DNA of 64,000 nt from Gordius sp. MW1 (lineage: Eukaryota; Nematomorpha; Gordioida; Gordea; Gordiidae): contig OZ038528.1 in assembly GCA_964036665.1 (NCBI GenBank), forward strand, positions 25,531,245 to 25,595,244. The letters are read 5' to 3'. Each line of letters opens with the position of its first letter. The first letter of the stretch is position 1. Shown here piece by piece: positions 60,056 to 64,000 of the stretch. The notes below the pieces were generated by a model that worked only from the letters and a program-made list of their open reading frames with translations, was not told the origin of the DNA and did no database searches. Made by a program: the position numbers and the translations under genes.

Positions 60056-60145
60056 GTGAGTAAAAATGGGCATTATATTGTTAAGCATGATTCTACAAAG
60101 CTTTTGATGACTATATTATTAAAAAGAAATGTATAATTAATTATA

Positions 60146-60320
60146 CTCGGGCCTTCGGGCCTCGTGGGAAGGGGAAGAGGGGAATGAGTAGGGGAAGGGA
60201 AGGGGGCAAGGGAAGGGGGAACTCTTCTATACTCCGTATAAACGTAGCATATTTGCTAAGCAATTTATGGGCGAGAAAGGTGGGAATGGGCGAGAATGCC
60301 TATAGGGGGTATTAAATGCA
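60146..60320 (+). repeat. Duplicated segment D, copy 1
   Basis: ACTCGGGCCTTCGGGCCTCG followed by a GGGAAGGGG-rich run, then CAATTTATGGGCGAGAAAGG and a GGGGGTATTAAATGC end. The same order occurs at 61021-61193. Confidence 0.7.
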
Positions 60321-60519
60321 AAATAATTAGTTATAGGCCCTTGTAGGGGAGGGCATATGGTAATTATCAATGTTAACCAATTTAAAAACGAAAAAAAAAT
60401 TCGATTTATTTGGCCAATGGTCATTTTTTCCATTGGTCAGTAGCTTGCGGACGATCAAAAAGTCATATTATCAATGGTATTAGAACAAAATATTAATTTA
60501 ATTAAAAAAAATTTTGCCC

Positions 60520-60610
60520 CCTCCGGGATTCGAACCCACATCAGTAGAGGCATAGGCCTTTTGTAGGGGCACAGGGACCCATATCAGTAGAGGCATAGGC
60601 CCTTGTAGGG
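60520..60610 (-). repeat. tRNA-like (SINE) fragment with B-box
   Basis: On the minus strand GTGGGTTCGAATCCCGGAGG forms a T-arm with a perfect RNA polymerase III B-box (GGTTCGAATCC) followed by a T run. The preceding D-arm and anticodon region is not tRNA-like, so this is a SINE-type remnant, not a tRNA gene. Confidence 0.45.
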
Positions 60611-60802
60611 GAGGGCATAGGGTAATTATCAATGTTAACTAATTCAAAACGGAAAAAAAAAGTTCGATTTATTTGGACAATGGTCATTTTTTTCATTGGT
60701 CAGTAGCCAGCGGACGGCCAAAAAGTCATATCATCAATGTTATTAACAGGAACAATATATTAATTTAATTTAAAAAAAATAAATAAAAATAAACAGTGAA
60801 GG

Positions 60803-60842
60803 GTAACGGACAACGGACAACGGACAACGGACAACGGACAAT
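60803..60842 (+). repeat. (ACGGACA)n microsatellite
   Basis: About five units of a 7-bp GGACAAC repeat. Shorter versions of the same run occur near 62655-62685 and 63770-63810, always next to the AAACGAGCCCATAAATTGC end. Confidence 0.75.
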
Positions 60843-61020
60843 TAAAAATCAAAAACGAGCCCATATAAAAAACGAGCCCATAAATTGCATAGCAATTAAA
60901 AGAACTATTTATTAGAATATTTAGTACAAAGATGCGGATTGATATTTGGAAGATTAAAATAGATTCAAAATATGTTTTGAAATTTTTTTAATTCGTTCTT
61001 ATAACAAACTATATTCAAAA

Positions 61021-61193
61021 AACTCGGGCCTTCGGCCCTCGTGGGAAGGAGGAGAAGGGAAGGGAAGAGGGGAAGGGAAGGGGGGACGACTCATCTGTAC
61101 TTCGTATAAATGTATTATATTTGCTATGCAATTTATGGGCGAGAAAGGTGGGAAGGGGCGATAATGCCCATAGGGGGGTATTAAATGCCTAAT
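61021..61193 (+). repeat. Duplicated segment D, copy 2
   Basis: Same order as 60146-60320, including TTTGCTATGCAATTTATGGG and CATAGGGGGGTATTAAATGC, with scattered differences. Confidence 0.7.
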
Positions 61194-62261
61194 GATTAAT
61201 TAATTATTTATACAAATTTTCCATTTATAGGCAAAATGTAATATAGGCAAGGGTTAGGGTTAGATTTAGTGTTTGCATCTAGTTGCGTATTACATTAGTT
61301 TTTATGGCCTTTATTGATTATGGGTCTAACAAACATTATATTATAAAACATCACAATGTTAAGAATTTGCAGAATTGTTGGGAAAAATTTTTGTTGAATT
61401 TGAACAATTTTTAATTAAAAAAATCAAAAATTTGGCGAATGGTCATTTTTTCTCCATTAATCAGTACCAACAGATACTCTATAAGTCAATGATAGCCAAA
61501 AAAACGGAAAAAAAAATTTGATGCTCACTTTGGCCAATGGTCATTTTTTTCCTTGGTCAGCAGCCAGCACACGGTAAAAATGGATATAAATTCATGAGAG
61601 AAAAAAAACGAAAAGAAAATTTTTGAATCACATTTTGGCCAATGGTCATTTTTTTCCATTGGTCAGCAGCCAGGACACGGTAAAAGTGGAAATAAATTCA
61701 TAATAGTCAAAAAAAACGAAAAAAATGTTTTCGAATCACATTTTGGCCAATGGTCATTTTATTCCATTGGTCAGCAGCCAGCGGACGGCCAAAAAGTCAT
61801 AATAGCAATGGTAGGAACAGGAACAATCATAAAAGTCAAAAAAAACGAAAAAAATATTTTCGATTCACATTTTGGCCAATGGTCACTTTTCCCATCGGTC
61901 AGGAGCCAGCGGAAGGCCAAAAAGTCATAATAGCAATGGTAGTAACAGGAACAATCATTATAGTCAAAAAAAAACGAAAAAATAAACTCGAATTCACATT
62001 TTGGCCAATGGTCATTTTTTTCATTGGTCAGCAGCCAGCGGACGGCTAAAAAGTCTTATTATCAATGATAGTAACAAGAACAATCATAAGAGTCAAAAAA
62101 ACTCCGGGATTCTAAATTAAAAGTAAACAACTTTTATTTATGTTTATTATATAATAAAATGAAACAATAATAGAACAAGCGGACGGCCAAAAAGTCATAT
62201 TATCAATGGTAGTAACAGGAAAAATATATTAATTTAATTTAAAAAATAAAAAAAAATTTTG

Positions 62262-62330
62262 CCATCTCCGAGAATCGAACCAGCAATTCAGAACGTTCGC
62301 CGGGGTTCGAACCCACATTAATAGAGGCAT
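62262..62330 (-). repeat. Two tRNA-like T-arm fragments
   Basis: Minus-strand GTGGGTTCGAACCCCGGCG and CTGGTTCGATTCTCGG are two B-box-like T-arms in a row. They look like the piece at 60520 and are read as SINE remnants. Confidence 0.4.
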
Positions 62331-62379
62331 AGACTTTTGTAGGGGCACAGGGACCCATATCAGTAGAGGCATAGGCCCT

Positions 62380-62714
62380 TGTAGTGGAGGGCATAGGGTA
62401 ATTATAACAATTAATATCAATGTTACCCAATTCAAAAACAAATAGATATACTTATGCATTAATTTAACATAGCAATTAAAACCCGACCCCGCCCGAAAGC
62501 GAGGGAGATAGAGATGAGGGGTGGGGCACCTCTTATGCATAAATTTTAAAAATAACACAGCGAGGGAGATAGAGATGAGGGGTGGGGCACCTCTTTCTCA
62601 TGCATTAATTTAAAAAATCGATAACCTAATATACCCAATGTAGCTAGGGAGGGACGGACAACGGACATCAACGGACAACCAAAAACGAGCCCATAAATTG
62701 CATAGCAATTAAAA
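62380..62714 (+). repeat. Duplicated segment E, copy 1
   Basis: Matches 63488-63840 over nearly its whole length, including a doubled AGCGAGGGAGATAGAGATGA block followed by GGGGTGGGGCACCTCTT, and the closing CGAGCCCATAAATTGCATAG. Confidence 0.85.
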
Positions 62715-63487
62715 TTCTTGATTAACATTTAGGTCAATGGTCATTTTCTTCCATTGGTCAGCAGCCAGTGGACAGACAAAAGCCATATTATCAATGTAAC
62801 AGGAATAATCATAATAGTCAAAAAAAAAACGAAAAAAAAACTTGGATTCACATTTTGGCCAATAGTCATTTTTTTCATTGGTCCGCAGCCAGTGAACGGC
62901 CAAAAAGCCATTAGCAATGGTAGTAACAGGAACAATCGTAATAGTCAAAACTAAAACGAAAAAAAAACTTGGAATCACATTGGCCAATGGTCATTTTTTC
63001 CATCGGTCAGCAGCCAGCGGACGGCCAAAAAGTCATAATAGCAATGGTAGTAACAGGAACAATCATAATAATAAAAAAAAAACGAAAAAATAAACGGATT
63101 CACATTTTGGCCAATGGTCATTTTTTTCATTGGTCAGCAGCCAGCAGACGGCCAAAAAGTCATAATAGCAATGGTAGTAACAGGAACAATCATAATAGTC
63201 AAAAAAAAACGAAAAAATAAACTTGGATTCACATTTTGGCCAATGGTCATTTTTTCTTTGGTCAGCAGCCAGTGGACGACCGAAAAGTCGTATTAGCAAT
63301 GGTAGTAACAGGATCAATCATAATAGTAAAAATAAAAAGAAAAAATAAACTTGGATTCACATTTTGGCCAATGGTCATTTTTTTCATTGGTCAGCAGCCA
63401 GCAGACGGCCAAAAAGTCTTATTATCAATGGTAGTAACAAGAACAATCATAAGAGTCTAAAAAAACTCCGAGATTCTAACCCAAACC

Positions 63488-63840
63488 CTTGTAGTGGAGG
63501 GCATAGGGTAATTATAGCAATTAATATCAATGTTACCCAATTCAAAAACGAATAGATACACTTATGCATTAATTTAACGTAGCAATTAAAACCCGACCCC
63601 GCCCGAAAGCGAGGGAGATAGAGATGAGGGGTGGGGCACCTCTTATGCATTAATTTAAAAAATAACACAGCGAGGGAGATAGCGATGAGGGGTGGGGCAC
63701 CTCTTTCTCATGCATTAATTTAAAAAATCTATAACCTAATGTACCCAATGCAAATAGATAGGGAGGGTAGACAACGGACAACGGACGGACGACGGACTAC
63801 GGACAACCAAAAAACGAGCCCATAAATTGCATAGCAATTA
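63488..63840 (+). repeat. Duplicated segment E, copy 2
   Basis: Second copy of 62380-62714. Because a run of the tandem array lies between them, the whole block (array plus E) was probably duplicated as one unit. Confidence 0.85.
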
Positions 63841-64000
63841 ATTAAATAATAACAAAAAGAAAAGTAAAATAAGTATTTCAAAAGGCTAGAAAAACTCTTA
63901 TATTATTAACTAATTACCTTATAAGAAAACTTAAAATTTTTAGCTACAGATAAACATGTAATTTATTTCCTTTGCATTTAAAGCATATTATAATTTTACA

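Larger units (their letters stand above)
61432..63470 (+). repeat. Tandem array with 100-130-bp unit
   Basis: At least a dozen copies of a unit containing TTGGCCAATGGTCATTTTT, CCATTGGTCAGCAGCCAGCG, GACGGCCAAAAAGTCATA and AATGGTAGTAACAGGAACAA. Copies start near 61432, 61529, 61634, 61742, 61871, 62001, 62729, 62857, 62981, 63106, 63236 and 63364, and two outliers lie at 60412 and 60672. The series is interrupted at about 62100-62725 by another duplicated segment. Each unit holds the short inverted pair CCAATGG/CCATTGG. The open frames across it are by-products of the repeat. Confidence 0.88.
60056..64000. other. Repeat block at the window end
   Basis: No host exon is recognised. It consists of duplicated segments, a short-period tandem array and tRNA-like repeat pieces (listed separately). 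The 3' part of the lectin-Ig-Sushi gene could lie beyond it. Confidence 0.5.

Noticed and set aside
60520-60560. tRNA gene on the minus strand
   Set aside because: Only the T-arm is tRNA-like. No D-arm, anticodon arm or acceptor pairing could be found.
61432-63555. CRISPR-like array or repeated small ORFs
   Set aside because: The repeats are 100-130 bp, contiguous and diverged, in an animal genome. The ORFs shift frame from unit to unit.

Overview
The window is a piece of an animal nuclear genome, probably a non-vertebrate. It is AT-rich, its genes are split by many GT-AG introns (several only 36-80 nt), and its proteins are metazoan: a non-I-domain integrin alpha, a two-pore-domain potassium channel, a ZnT1-type zinc exporter, and a secreted protein built from fucolectin, Ig and Sushi modules. 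More than half of the window is intergenic or transposon-derived. I cannot name the phylum. No rRNA, tRNA or CRISPR array is present.

Layout. 0.7-4.8 kb, minus: a six-exon gene for a small secreted Cys/Asp/Arg-rich protein that I do not recognise. 8.1-10.1 kb, plus: a ZnT1/SLC30-like zinc transporter with one 69-nt intron. 11.2-21.5 kb, minus: a 26-exon integrin alpha reconstructed from signal peptide to cytoplasmic tail. 21.5-28.6 kb: intergenic, holding three MITE families, two GC-rich repeats and one orphan exon-like segment. 28.6-31.2 kb, minus: a decayed non-LTR retrotransposon. 32.0-36.6 kb, plus: a young Ty3/Gypsy element of CsRn1 type. 38.0-44.9 kb: a LINE remnant split by a Mag-like Ty3/Gypsy element that carries an extra 3' ORF and ends in an inverted duplication. 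48.3-50.6 kb, plus: a five-exon K2P channel. 51.2-60.1 kb, plus: a gene of about 30 exons encoding three fucolectin (F5/8C) domains, about eight Ig-like domains and five or six Sushi domains. 60.1-64 kb: interspersed and tandem repeats that obscure the 3' end of that gene.

The host genes are not an operon; each has its own orientation and exon structure. The integrin and the lectin-Ig-Sushi protein are both cell-surface or extracellular recognition proteins, and the small acidic/basic protein is also predicted to be secreted. A shared role is not shown by the sequence.

The best candidate for something undescribed is the fucolectin-Ig-Sushi gene at 51.2-60.1 kb. Exon phases agree across all 29 junctions, so it looks expressed rather than decayed. 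Next come the hidden secreted-protein gene at 0.7-4.8 kb, the perfect 60-bp-arm hairpin inside an intron of the lectin gene, and the extra 3' ORF of the Mag-like element. All exon models were drawn by eye from splice signals, phase and family likeness, with no transcript data.
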